A DNA stretch of 25,450 bases from SIG701 sp045577175 (GTDB taxonomy: Bacteria; Bacillota; Clostridia; Oscillospirales; CAG-272): assembly GCA_045577175.1 (NCBI GenBank), contig JAZNHT010000042.1, forward strand, positions 1 to 25,450, written 5' to 3'. The translations under genes and the position numbers were made by a program. This document shows positions 7,043 through 14,775 of this stretch, piece by piece. The notes beneath the pieces are model-generated. The model had not been told where the DNA came from. It saw nothing but the letters and a program-made list of their open reading frames with translations, and made no database searches. The stretch's first letter is position 1. Each line of letters begins with the position of its first letter.

Positions 7043-8253
7043 TTTTTCCGTCCTATGTTTCTGCCATGCTTGAAAAATTGCACGGCGCGGGCTTTACCGC
7101 TTACGCCGTAGGCGGATGTGTGCGCGATACATTTCTCGGACGCACGCCGCATGACTGGGACATCACGACCTCGGCAAAGCCCGAGGAAACGATGGCGGTG
7201 TTTTCCGAAGCACCATTTACCGTATATGCGGCAAACGGATTGAAGCACGGCACCGTGACCGTCTCCCTGGACGGAGAATCGTGCGAGATCACGACCTACC
7301 GCACGGAAGGCGCGTACACGGATCACCGCCGTCCCGACACAGTTTCCTTTGTCACGGACATCCGAAACGATCTCGCAAGACGGGATTTCACCGTAAACGC
7401 GATGGCGGCGGCACCGTGCGCGGACGGAAGCTGTGATCTCGTCGATCCGTTCGGCGGACAAGCAGACCTCGCAGCAGGACTTCTCCGCGCCGTGGGCGAT
7501 CCCGAAAAACGGATGACGGAGGACGCACTGCGTATCCTCCGCGGCATCCGCTTTGCCGCACGGTATGATTTCAAAATTGATACCGCGACGGCGGACGCGA
7601 TGCATCGGTGCGCACCGCTTCTCGATGAAATCGCGTCCGAACGGATCGGGGATGAGATGCGCGGGATTTTGAAAGCACCGCACTGCAAAAAGATCCTCGC
7701 GCAGTTTTCCGACATCGCCGCACGGATTTTCCCCGACTGCACGGTTTCCGCCCTTTCGGACGGGGATGCGTCACCGACGGTGCGGCTGTCCTGTCTGCTC
7801 TCCGCCCTCGTTCCCGAGAACGCGGAAGACTTGCTCCTTCGCTATGCGTTCGGCACTTCGGCGGCAAAAACAGTCGCAACCTTTCTCCGATTGCGCGATG
7901 CTGATCTTGCCCGTCACGAGGTGCGGTGCGCCGTTGCCGATCAGGTCGGCGAGGACGGCGTGCGCGATTTCTTCGCCTTCCGTCTGGCACTCACACCTGC
8001 CGATACGGCACTTGCCGCGCATGAAGCGGCAGTCCTTGCGCTGTTCGCGGACGGCGTTTGCTACAACACGGCAACACTCGCCGTGCGCGGTGCGGATCTC
8101 CTTGCCGCAGGCATCCCTGCCTCCCCGATAATCGGAAAAATTCTCGCCGCGCTGACACGGGACGTGATCGCAGGTAAATACAAAAACGACCGCGACACGC
8201 TTCTGCGTGCCGCGATCGCGGATTATTCATCTGTCTCGTCCGATTCGGACTGA
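7039..8253 (+). CDS. cca: CCA tRNA nucleotidyltransferase (class II)
   Basis: Adds or repairs the 3'-CCA end of tRNAs without a nucleic-acid template. The nucleotidyltransferase head shows AVGGCVRDTFLG (residues 23-34) and the metal-binding pair in HDWDITT (D39 and D41). RRDFTVNAMA follows, then the nucleotide-selecting neck EDALRILRGIRFAARYDF. Total length is 404 residues, normal for Firmicutes enzymes. The ATG overlaps the stop of the WYL regulator gene by four bases. The last ten codons overlap the 3' end of the recombinase gene on the other strand. In genomes where CCA and A addition are split into two enzymes the family can have narrower activity; nothing visible here indicates that. Confidence 0.93.
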   Translation: MIFPSYVSAMLEKLHGAGFTAYAVGGCVRDTFLGRTPHDWDITTSAKPEETMAVFSEAPFTVYAANGLKHGTVTVSLDGESCEITTYRTEGAYTDHRRPDTVSFVTDIRNDLARRDFTVNAMAAAPCADGSCDLVDPFGGQADLAAGLLRAVGDPEKRMTEDALRILRGIRFAARYDFKIDTATADAMHRCAPLLDEIASERIGDEMRGILKAPHCKKILAQFSDIAARIFPDCTVSALSDGDASPTVRLSCLLSALVPENAEDLLLRYAFGTSAAKTVATFLRLRDADLARHEVRCAVADQVGEDGVRDFFAFRLALTPADTALAAHEAAVLALFADGVCYNTATLAVRGADLLAAGIPASPIIGKILAALTRDVIAGKYKNDRDTLLRAAIADYSSVSSDSD

Positions 8254-9287
8254 TTTTCCTCCCCGTCCACCTCGGAAAGCCGTTTCTTCTTCGGCTTGAT
8301 CGAGACGTTCGCCAAAGGATTTTCCGCCATGGCATCCTCCATGCCCTTGTCGCTGACGTGCGTGTAAATCTGCGTCGTCGTGAGCTGCTCATGTCCGAGA
8401 ATGTCCTTGAGCACACGGATATCGACCTTGCCCGTCTGATACATGAGTGTTGCGGCGGTATGGCGCAGCTTATGCGTGGAGTAATTTTTATACGCCAGCC
8501 CTGCGGCGCCGAGGTATTTTTTGACCATCCACTGCACCGTTTTTATGCTGATGCGCTTGCCCTGCTTACTGATAAACAGCGCGTTCGCCTCCTTCGGCTT
8601 GACAACGGCGGCACGTCGCACGGGCAGATATGCACGGATTGCCTCCCTGCACGCATCGTTCAGATAGACGATACGCTCCTTGGCGCCTTTACCGATGACG
8701 CGCATGGAGCGAAGCTCGGGATCGAGATCGGAAAAGCTGATACCGGCAAGCTCACTCAGACGGAGCCCGCAGTTGAGAAACAGCGTGAGGATCGCATAAT
8801 CCCGTGCACGGCTTACAGAGGAGGTATCCTCCTGCACGGCAGAAAGAAGCTCAATACTCTCGTCCACGGTGAGATGCTTGGGGAGCTGTCTCTTCTGCTT
8901 CGGAGATTCGATATTGGCGGCGGGACTGTTTTCCAGCAGTCCGCGCTTGACGGTAAGATACTTATAAAACATCCGCACGGCGCAGAGCTTGCGTGATTTT
9001 GACGCATTGGAATTGGCGCGCTCTTTATCGACGTAATACAAAAACGCATAGATTTCGGATGTAGTGACGGAGGCAAAAAAATCCAGATCGAGATGGGCAA
9101 ACGACGTCTCCCGCATCTTCTCCTCATCCGGTGTCTCTCCCGCCCGTGCAAGGATCATATAGCGGCAGAACGTGCGCAGATCAAACAGGTATTCACTGAC
9201 CGTTTTCGGCGAGCAGCCCTGGATTGTCTGCTTGTAGGACGCGTAGTCTCTGATCAGCGGCGGATACTCATTGATGTTCTGTGCCAT
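8223..9287 (-). CDS. Xer-type tyrosine recombinase
   Basis: Tyrosine recombinase with the domain order of XerC/XerD: an N-terminal SAM-like core-binding domain (about 10-115) and a catalytic domain (about 135-325). The full active-site set is visible: R176 in GLRLSEL, K200 in GKGAKER, H272 and R275 in HKLRHTAA, H299 in LGHEQ, and the nucleophile Y308 in TTQIYTHV. The start is the ATG at 9285-9287, eight bases after AAAGGA; the longer frame to 9410 lacks a ribosome site. Length is 354 residues, slightly long because of an added charged tail after 330 that ends ESDETDE. A chromosome-dimer resolution role is plausible given the core-gene setting, but no dif-like site was recognised nearby. A mobile-element integrase is the alternative. 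Confidence 0.88.
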   Translation of the reverse strand: MAQNINEYPPLIRDYASYKQTIQGCSPKTVSEYLFDLRTFCRYMILARAGETPDEEKMRETSFAHLDLDFFASVTTSEIYAFLYYVDKERANSNASKSRKLCAVRMFYKYLTVKRGLLENSPAANIESPKQKRQLPKHLTVDESIELLSAVQEDTSSVSRARDYAILTLFLNCGLRLSELAGISFSDLDPELRSMRVIGKGAKERIVYLNDACREAIRAYLPVRRAAVVKPKEANALFISKQGKRISIKTVQWMVKKYLGAAGLAYKNYSTHKLRHTAATLMYQTGKVDIRVLKDILGHEQLTTTQIYTHVSDKGMEDAMAENPLANVSIKPKKKRLSEVDGEENQSESDETDE

Positions 9288-9324
9288 ACATCTCATCCTT
9301 TCTAAATACGGGTTTCCACTATCT

Positions 9325-9347
9325 ATTATACAACGAATCTTAAGATT
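9325..9347 (-). promoter_or_regulatory. candidate -10 and palindromic operator of the recombinase gene
   Basis: A perfect TATAAT (9325-9330, minus strand) lies 37 bases before the recombinase ATG, but no good -35 is present at 16-18 bases. Directly in the spacer is the 12-base perfect palindrome AATCTTAAGATT (9336-9347). A weak -35 with a palindrome in the spacer is typical of a regulated promoter; the binding protein is unknown. Confidence 0.4.
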
Positions 9348-9382
9348 TTCATGGATAGATTGTAAATTTTCGGCGCACTCGC

Positions 9383-9411
9383 TTGTATTGGCGCGTTTTT
9401 TTATATACAAT
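9383..9411 (+). promoter_or_regulatory. candidate promoter of the upstream ORF / membrane protein pair
   Basis: TTGTAT (9383-9388), a 17-base spacer and TACAAT (9406-9411) point to the plus-strand genes at 9452 and 9469. It is divergent from the recombinase promoter, with about 50 bases between the two -10 to -35 blocks. Confidence 0.55.
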
Positions 9412-9451
9412 ATAAGCAGATAACCTCAAGACGATCATGAAAGGACAGCGC

Positions 9452-9475
9452 ATGACGCGCACGCCTGTATGCTGA
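9452..9475 (+). CDS. seven-codon upstream ORF overlapping the next gene
   Basis: The sequence encodes MTRTPVC and stops with TGA. Its ATG follows AAAGGA (9440-9445) by six bases, which is the only good ribosome site in this stretch. The ORF ends inside the start region of the membrane protein gene (ATG 9469-9471, other frame), so ribosomes ending here could reinitiate there. Whether it is a true leader peptide or just a coupling device cannot be told from sequence. A base error joining the two frames is a third option. Confidence 0.45.
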   Translation: MTRTPVC

Positions 9476-10017
9476 ATATTTTCCGTGAACACGCAAAAAC
9501 GATCACCCGTATGACGGCTAACCAATTCGGTGCCGCCTTTCTGGGAATCGCTTTGCAGCTTGCCATTCCCGATTCAAACGGAACGCTTTTGCTCGCCACG
9601 AGCATTTTCTCCGTTTTGTTTCTTCTGTTTTTGAATCACACCGTCGTGTGGGAGGAGGGTGCCAAAAGCCGCATCCGTGCGGATGCAGGTCGTGAAAAAT
9701 ACAATCCGCTGACGGGGTTGAAGATCGGCTTTGCCGCCTCTCTGCCGAATATCATCCTCGGTGTGATTGTCGCTGTGACGTTTTTTGTAAACAATCTGAC
9801 CGAAATCGAATTTTTCGGTACAATCAGCGCGTTTGCCAAGGCGATCGCGTTTCTGTGGCAGGGCATGTTTATCGGTATCGTTGTTTCCATTGATGCTTCC
9901 AACCACTATCTGTACCTGCTCACACCGTTGCCCGTGATTTTAGCGGCGTTTATCTCCTACTGGATCGGTCTGAAGCAGTGGACACTTGCCAAAGCGTTCA
10001 AGCTGAAAAAGAAATAA
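9469..10017 (+). CDS. membrane protein, unknown function
   Basis: I do not recognise a named family. The 182-residue protein is hydrophobic, with about five membrane segments (roughly 20-34, 40-57, 84-106, 122-141 and 148-168). A charged loop between the second and third, VVWEEGAKSRIRADAGREKY, is probably cytosolic, and the tail is strongly basic (KAFKLKKK). The ATG at 9469 has no ribosome site at a proper distance; the nearest AAAGGA is about 24 bases away and belongs to the seven-codon ORF at 9452, so translation is probably coupled. No in-frame ATG, GTG or TTG exists upstream before a stop at 9421. The gene ends just before a clear terminator, so it is a single-gene unit. Confidence 0.75.
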   Translation: MLNIFREHAKTITRMTANQFGAAFLGIALQLAIPDSNGTLLLATSIFSVLFLLFLNHTVVWEEGAKSRIRADAGREKYNPLTGLKIGFAASLPNIILGVIVAVTFFVNNLTEIEFFGTISAFAKAIAFLWQGMFIGIVVSIDASNHYLYLLTPLPVILAAFISYWIGLKQWTLAKAFKLKKK

Positions 10018-10023
10018 GCCACG

Positions 10024-10049
10024 GCGTCTCCGCACGGAGACGCTTTTTC
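10024..10049 (+). terminator. intrinsic terminator after the membrane protein
   Basis: GCGTCTCCG (10024-10032) pairs with CGGAGACGC (10035-10043) and is followed by TTTTTC. It begins seven bases after the stop of the membrane protein gene. Confidence 0.85.
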
Positions 10050-10078
10050 TCATATTCTCCCTGTCAGGTGCGTATAGA
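10050..10078 (+). promoter_or_regulatory. possible sporulation-type promoter of the amidase gene
   Basis: TCATATT (10050-10056) resembles a sigma-E -35 element, and 14 bases later CGTATAGA (10071-10078) loosely resembles the CATACAAT -10 (about half the bases agree). cwlD is transcribed late in sporulation in Bacillus. No sigma-A promoter of quality is visible here. This is a weak match. Confidence 0.25.
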
Positions 10079-10109
10079 TACAGTATCACGCCCTGTACGG
10101 AGGTGCTGT

Positions 10110-10850
10110 ATGAAAGGTTCGTTTTCCCGACGATTTGTTTCGGATTTTTTGTTTTTCGCCATCCTTTTCGCCGTTTGCTCTGTCGGCTTTCTTGCGGCAA
10201 CGCGAAGCATCTATAAAACAGCGGAGGAGACTGCCGTAAACGGCGCGGACGTGCGTCCCGTGATCGTCATTGACGCAGGACACGGCGGTGAGGACGGCGG
10301 TGCATCGGGCGCGGACGGCACGCCGGAGAAAGAGCTGAATCTGACCGTGGCAAAAGCCGTGGCGCAGATTCTTACCGCCGCCGGATATGACGTGCGGATG
10401 ACACGCACGGATGACCGACTCCTGTACGATCTGTACGGCGATCTGAGTGACTATACGGGGCACAAAAAAACGTATGATCTCAAAAATCGGCTCCGCTTTG
10501 CGAGTGAGGCAGAGGCGGCACTGCTTGTAAGCATCCACATGAACAAATTTCCCGAAGCGCAGTACAGCGGCTTGCAGGTGTATTATTCCGACAGCGGAAA
10601 AGCCGCGGCGGATCTGGTGCAGACGTACACGAAGCGGTATCTTCAGCCGCAAAATGAGCGTCAAACAAAACGCGCGGGAAACGCGATCTACCTGCTCTCC
10701 CACAGCGAGATACCGGCAATCATGATCGAGTGCGGATTTCTCTCCAATCCCGAGGAGCTTACCGCGCTCACCACACCGGCGTATCAGAAACAGCTTGCTT
10801 TAACAATCGCCGCCGCGATTGCGGAAAGCGTAACGGCAATCTCGCCGTAG
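10110..10850 (+). CDS. N-acetylmuramoyl-L-alanine amidase, CwlD-like
   Basis: Zinc amidase of the Amidase_3 family that cuts the bond between N-acetylmuramic acid and L-alanine in peptidoglycan. One N-terminal membrane anchor or uncleaved signal is visible (about 10-30), so the catalytic domain lies outside the membrane. Zinc ligands and catalytic residues are H58 in VIDAGHGGEDGG, E74 in PEKELNL, the histidine of LLVSIHMN, and the glutamate of IMIECGFLSNPEE. Length (246 residues) and architecture fit CwlD, which starts muramic-lactam formation in spore cortex; a vegetative amidase remains possible. The ATG at 10110 has GGAGG six bases upstream. radA follows 61 bases later with its own promoter. 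Confidence 0.85.
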   Translation: MKGSFSRRFVSDFLFFAILFAVCSVGFLAATRSIYKTAEETAVNGADVRPVIVIDAGHGGEDGGASGADGTPEKELNLTVAKAVAQILTAAGYDVRMTRTDDRLLYDLYGDLSDYTGHKKTYDLKNRLRFASEAEAALLVSIHMNKFPEAQYSGLQVYYSDSGKAAADLVQTYTKRYLQPQNERQTKRAGNAIYLLSHSEIPAIMIECGFLSNPEELTALTTPAYQKQLALTIAAAIAESVTAISP

Positions 10851-10853
10851 TGC

Positions 10854-10882
10854 TTGCTTTACGGCGCATTTTGGTGTATAAT
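10854..10882 (+). promoter_or_regulatory. sigma-A promoter of radA
   Basis: TTGCTT (10854-10859), 17 bases, TATAAT (10877-10882). The expected transcription start is near 10889, giving a very short leader before the radA ATG at 10912. It begins directly after the amidase stop codon. Confidence 0.7.
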
Positions 10883-10911
10883 GGATACAAACAAGACAAG
10901 GATGGACGAAA

Positions 10912-12294
10912 ATGAAAGCACCGAAGAAAGTCTACGTATGCGCCGAATGTGACGCGCAGTCTCCGAAATGGTACGGCTGCTGTCCGTCCTGCGGCGCATG
11001 GAACGCCATGGTGGAGGAAACTTACGCTCCTCCCAAAGCCTCCGCCGTCGGCGCACCTTCGCACCGTGCGGCAGGAAAGCGCGAGGTTGCCGTCCCGATC
11101 GACGAGATGGAGAGCGAGGACTGCGTACGCACCGTAACGGGCATCGGAGAATTTGACCGCGTGCTCGGCGGCGGTCTTGTGGATGGCTCCGTCATCCTGC
11201 TCGCAGGTGAGCCGGGTATCGGCAAATCGACGCTTCTGATGCAGCTGTGCGGCGCACTCGGGGAGGAAAAGCGCATCCTGTACGTGTCGGGCGAGGAATC
11301 CCGTCCGCAGCTGAAGATGCGTGCGCAGAGGCTTGGCACGACGGGCGAGCAGATCCTCCTTCTGACCGAGACGGATCTCGACACGATCCTCGCGGAATAC
11401 GACCGCATCCGTCCCGACATTCTGATCGCTGACTCCATCCAGACAATCTATTCGCAGACTGCGGCATCCGCGCCCGGCAGTGTCACGCAGGTGCGCGAAT
11501 GTACAGGTGCGCTGATCGGACGGGCAAAGGCGGACGGCACGGCGGTGATTATCGTCGGACACGTGAACAAGGAGGGCGGCATCGCGGGACCGAAGGTGCT
11601 TGAGCATATGGTGGACGCTGTTCTCTATTTTGAGGGCGAGCGTTCCCAGCCGCACAGAATCGTCCGCGCGATCAAAAACCGCTACGGCTCGACGAACGAG
11701 ATCGGCGTATTTGAAATGGACGAGCACGGGCTGACGGAGGTGGAAAATCCGTCCGCGATGCTCCTTGCCGAGCGTCCGACGGATGTTTCGGGAAGCTGTG
11801 CCGTGTGCATCATGGAGGGCACGCGCCCCCTGATCGCGGAAATTCAGGCACTTGTCACGCCGACGAGCTTCCCTGCCCCCAGACGCACCTCCAACGGCAT
11901 CGACTACAATCGGATGTGCCTTTTGCTCGCCGTTTTGGAAAAACGGCTCGGACTTCGCTTCTCGACGTGCGATGTGTATCTGAACGTCATCGGCGGTTTG
12001 CGCATTGACGATCCCGGCGCGGACGCCGCCGTGGCGCTTGCGCTGATCTCCAGCTTGCGCGACGTGCCGATTCCGCCGTCGCTGATTGCCATGGGCGAGA
12101 TCGGTCTGGCGGGCGAGTTCCGCACCGTATCCTCCGCCGCGCAGAGAGTCGGCGAGGCATCCCGCCTCGGATTCACGAAGATCGCGTTGCCGAAGCGGTG
12201 CATCACGGACACGCTGAAAAAGAGTGCCGACACCGCCCTCTCCCCCCTCGGCTCCATCTTTGACGCACTGACGCTTTTGGGAAGCGGAAAATAA
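10912..12294 (+). CDS. radA: DNA repair protein RadA (Sms)
   Basis: RecA-like ATPase that helps process recombination intermediates, acting as a branch-migration helicase. Domains in order: a four-cysteine zinc finger (C10, C13, C24, C27), the RecA-like core with Walker A GEPGIGKST (residues 99-107), the RadA-specific KNRYGS motif (255-260; KNRFG in most members), and a C-terminal Lon-protease-like domain (about 290-460). Length is 460 residues, the family norm. The ATG at 10912 follows AAGGATGG. It has its own promoter and a strong shared terminator, so it seems to be a single-gene unit. In many Firmicutes radA is next to clpC or disA; that context is absent here. Confidence 0.95.
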   Translation: MKAPKKVYVCAECDAQSPKWYGCCPSCGAWNAMVEETYAPPKASAVGAPSHRAAGKREVAVPIDEMESEDCVRTVTGIGEFDRVLGGGLVDGSVILLAGEPGIGKSTLLMQLCGALGEEKRILYVSGEESRPQLKMRAQRLGTTGEQILLLTETDLDTILAEYDRIRPDILIADSIQTIYSQTAASAPGSVTQVRECTGALIGRAKADGTAVIIVGHVNKEGGIAGPKVLEHMVDAVLYFEGERSQPHRIVRAIKNRYGSTNEIGVFEMDEHGLTEVENPSAMLLAERPTDVSGSCAVCIMEGTRPLIAEIQALVTPTSFPAPRRTSNGIDYNRMCLLLAVLEKRLGLRFSTCDVYLNVIGGLRIDDPGADAAVALALISSLRDVPIPPSLIAMGEIGLAGEFRTVSSAAQRVGEASRLGFTKIALPKRCITDTLKKSADTALSPLGSIFDALTLLGSGK

Positions 12295-12302
12295 CAAGAG
12301 AA

Positions 12303-12335
12303 AAAAGGACTGCTGCATGATGCAGCAGTCCTTTT
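12303..12335. terminator. bidirectional intrinsic terminator between radA and uxaC
   Basis: AAAAGGACTGCTGCAT (12303-12318) and its exact complement at 12320-12335 form a 16-base-pair arm set around one base. T runs exist on both sides. It serves radA (plus) and uxaC (minus), which converge here. Confidence 0.92.
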
Positions 12336-12340
12336 CGTTA

Positions 12341-13759
12341 TCAGATAACCTTAAACCCAAAGAAATTCTTCGTATTGTTGTAGCAGATGTCGCACACGAT
12401 CTGCGCAAGGGCTTCCATATCGGCAGGGTACATGCCGTCCTCCACCCACTGTCCGATCACGTCGCACAGAATGCGGCGGAAGTACTCGTGGCGCGGATAG
12501 GACGTGAACGAGCGCGAGTCGGTCAGCATGCCGAGGAATTTGCCGAACACGGACAAGTTCGCCAGCTGCATCATCTGCGCACGTATACCGTCGTACGTAT
12601 CGTTGAACCACCATGCGGAGCCCTGCATCATGAGCGGCATACCGTCGCCCGACGTCTGGAAGCAGCCGAGGAGCGTGCCGATGGCGGCGTTGTCCGACGG
12701 ATCGATCGAATACAGAATCGTGCGCGGCAGAGCGTCACGCTGATTCATCAGGTCGAACAGCTTGGCAAAATCGGTAATGCTGTTGCCGCCGATCGTGTCA
12801 AATCCCGTATCGGGACCGAGCTTTTTGAACATCGTATCGTTCGTATTGCGCCATACGCCGGCATGGATCTGCATAACCCAGCCGTGCTTTTTGTACTCGC
12901 CGGAGAGGAACACGAGCATCTCCGTCTTGAGCACGCAAAGCTGCTCCGCGGTCACATCCGCACCGTCGGAAGCAAGCGCGGCCTTGAGCGCCTCATTTGC
13001 GGCATACTCGTTCGGCTTCACGAACATCGGATACTCGTCCAGACCGTGATCCGCCGTGCGGCAGCCCATGCTGTCAAAGAAATCGATGCGGCGGCGGAGT
13101 GCCTCCTTCAGGGATGCGACATCCGTGATCTCCACGCCTGCGGCGGCGCCGAGCTTCTCGTAATATGCCTTCAGACCGGCTTTGTTGATATTGAAGCACT
13201 TATCGGGACGGAATGCGGGGAGCACCTTCGTCTCAAACGTGTCATCCTTGGCGAGGATCGCGTGATACTCCAGCGAATCGGCGGGGTCGTCCGTCGTGCA
13301 GAGCAGATCAACGCGGGATTTGCGGATGAGATTGCGGACGGACATATCCGCCTCGGCGAGCTTCTCCGACGTGAGCTTCCAGATCTCGTCCGCAGTCTTT
13401 TCGCTGAGGATCAGATCGCAGTCGAAATATCTCTGCAGCTCGAGATGCGTCCAGTGATACAGCGGATTGCCGATCAGAGACGGCATAACGGATGCGTACG
13501 CCTTGAATTTTTCGTAATCGGATGCGTCGCCCGTGATGTATTTCTCCTCAACACCGGCGGAACGGATCGCTCTCCATTTGTAGTGGTCACCGCCGAGCCA
13601 CAGCTCCGTGATATTGGAATACCGATGATCCTCGGCGATCTCCTTCGGATTGATGTGGCAGTGGTAGTCGATGATCGGGAGCTTCTCGGCATAGTTGTGA
13701 AAAAGCTCACGCGCGACCTCCGTTTTGAGAAGAAAATCCTCATTCAGAAAAGGTTTCAT
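12341..13759 (-). CDS. uxaC: glucuronate (uronate) isomerase
   Basis: Amidohydrolase-superfamily enzyme that interconverts D-glucuronate and D-fructuronate (and galacturonate with tagaturonate), the first cytosolic step of uronate breakdown. The N-terminus MKPFLNEDFLLKTEVARELFHNYAE is typical of UxaC, and the metal-binding HCH is at H33-C34-H35 in DYHCHINPKE. Further typical blocks are GNPLYHWTHLELQRYF and MQIHAGVWRNTN. Length is 472 residues, as expected. The ATG at 13757-13759 has GGAGG five bases upstream; the ATG four codons earlier would overlap that site. It follows the TIM-barrel protein gene by 27 bases in one transcription unit. Other steps of the pathway (uxuA, kdgK, kdgA) are not in the window. 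Confidence 0.95.
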   Translation of the reverse strand: MKPFLNEDFLLKTEVARELFHNYAEKLPIIDYHCHINPKEIAEDHRYSNITELWLGGDHYKWRAIRSAGVEEKYITGDASDYEKFKAYASVMPSLIGNPLYHWTHLELQRYFDCDLILSEKTADEIWKLTSEKLAEADMSVRNLIRKSRVDLLCTTDDPADSLEYHAILAKDDTFETKVLPAFRPDKCFNINKAGLKAYYEKLGAAAGVEITDVASLKEALRRRIDFFDSMGCRTADHGLDEYPMFVKPNEYAANEALKAALASDGADVTAEQLCVLKTEMLVFLSGEYKKHGWVMQIHAGVWRNTNDTMFKKLGPDTGFDTIGGNSITDFAKLFDLMNQRDALPRTILYSIDPSDNAAIGTLLGCFQTSGDGMPLMMQGSAWWFNDTYDGIRAQMMQLANLSVFGKFLGMLTDSRSFTSYPRHEYFRRILCDVIGQWVEDGMYPADMEALAQIVCDICYNNTKNFFGFKVI

Positions 13760-13786
13760 GCTGTCCTCCAAATATATAATGATAAA

Positions 13787-14644
13787 TTAGAATCGTTCAT
13801 TCAGCCAGAGAAGCGTGCGGCGGAGTTTTTCGCCATCGGCACCGCCCTCCAGAATTACGGGAGATTCAAGCGTAATCGTGCCGCTGTATCCCGTCCCGTC
13901 TAAAATCGCGGCAAATCGGTCAAAATCGATCATGCCCTCCCCAGGATGCAGAATCGGGCGCAGGCTTGTAAAATCCCTCTCCGCGCCGAGGTGATCGCTT
14001 ATGTGAATGTGCTCGATGTGCGGCACGATGTCCCGATCCGACCAGATCGCCTCCATCTGACGGTGCAGATTGCCGAAACGGGTGTCGTAAATCAAGCCGA
14101 CATCCTCTTTCATCGGAAGAAGCGTGCGCCAGTTTGCGTACGGATCGTTTTTTGCCGACGGGATATTCTCGATCAAAAGGCGGATGCCGTACTCTTTCGT
14201 AATTTCCCGGCACCGCATCAGTGCCGAACGGTTATAGTCGAGATGATGATCGGAATTTTTTCCGCCCCACAAATGGAGCACCATGCGGCAAGCGCCGACC
14301 TTCGCCGCCATTTCGCAATTTTTCCGAAAAAGGAACAGCGCGCGAGACGCGGCCATAGCGGATTCTTCCGTGGCTCCTGCGGCAAGATACGCCCCAGCAT
14401 CGGAGAAAAACGTACCGACATCCTTCTCGCAGTGGAGCACGGGGAACGAAATTCCGGCGTGTTTCCACTCCGCGGCAACTGCGTCCATACGGTCGTAGTA
14501 GGAATTGAGCATCATGAGCTCGCCGCCCTTGATAAGACCTTCCTCAATCAGCGGCGGAAAAATACGGCTGACAAGCGTAATATCGTATCCGTTTATGCGA
14601 CCGACGAGTGTGCCTGTCGAAGCAAGAATCATCCGTTTTCCCAT
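13787..14644 (-). CDS. xylose-isomerase-like TIM-barrel protein (sugar phosphate isomerase/epimerase family)
   Basis: Member of the AP_endonuc_2 (xylose isomerase-like) TIM-barrel superfamily. Barrel strands and metal-site residues can be seen in IRLLIENIPSA (glutamate), VGLIYDTRFGNLH (aspartate and histidine), HIEHIHISDHLG (two histidines) and GTITLESPVI (final glutamate). The 285-residue length is typical. The ATG at 14642-14644 follows GGAGGGG. It is the promoter-proximal gene of a unit with uxaC, so an isomerase or epimerase step on a uronate or keto-sugar is likely. The exact substrate cannot be named, because this superfamily is very broad and includes endonucleases. Confidence 0.8.
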   Translation of the reverse strand: MGKRMILASTGTLVGRINGYDITLVSRIFPPLIEEGLIKGGELMMLNSYYDRMDAVAAEWKHAGISFPVLHCEKDVGTFFSDAGAYLAAGATEESAMAASRALFLFRKNCEMAAKVGACRMVLHLWGGKNSDHHLDYNRSALMRCREITKEYGIRLLIENIPSAKNDPYANWRTLLPMKEDVGLIYDTRFGNLHRQMEAIWSDRDIVPHIEHIHISDHLGAERDFTSLRPILHPGEGMIDFDRFAAILDGTGYSGTITLESPVILEGGADGEKLRRTLLWLNERF

Positions 14645-14674
14645 GAGCCCCTCCCTGTATCGTTCTCTCCGAAT

Positions 14675-14703
14675 ATTGTACCACAATCCACCGCCGTGTG
14701 CAA
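14675..14703 (-). promoter_or_regulatory. promoter of the TIM-barrel protein-uxaC unit
   Basis: On the minus strand TTGCAC (14698-14703), a 17-base spacer and TACAAT (14675-14680). The ATG of the first gene is about 30 bases beyond. No cre-like or other operator was recognised with confidence. Confidence 0.7.
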
Positions 14704-14747
14704 TAGATTTGGCAAAAAAGACGCGTTTTTTGCTTATATAGGCACAA

Positions 14748-14773
14748 AAAAGGCTGTCAAATGACAGCCTTTT
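14748..14773 (-). terminator. intrinsic terminator after glmS
   Basis: AAAAGGCTGTCA (14748-14759) pairs with TGACAGCCTTTT (14762-14773). On the minus strand the stem is followed by a T run, three bases beyond the glmS stop. Confidence 0.88.
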
Positions 14774-14775
14774 CA

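Noticed and set aside
10768..12408. A 546-codon minus-strand open frame opposite radA
   Set aside because: Antisense shadow of radA with no ribosome site and low-complexity arginine-rich translation.
12317..13903. A 528-codon plus-strand open frame opposite uxaC
   Set aside because: It begins within the terminator hairpin and is antisense to a certain gene; the translation is unlike a protein.
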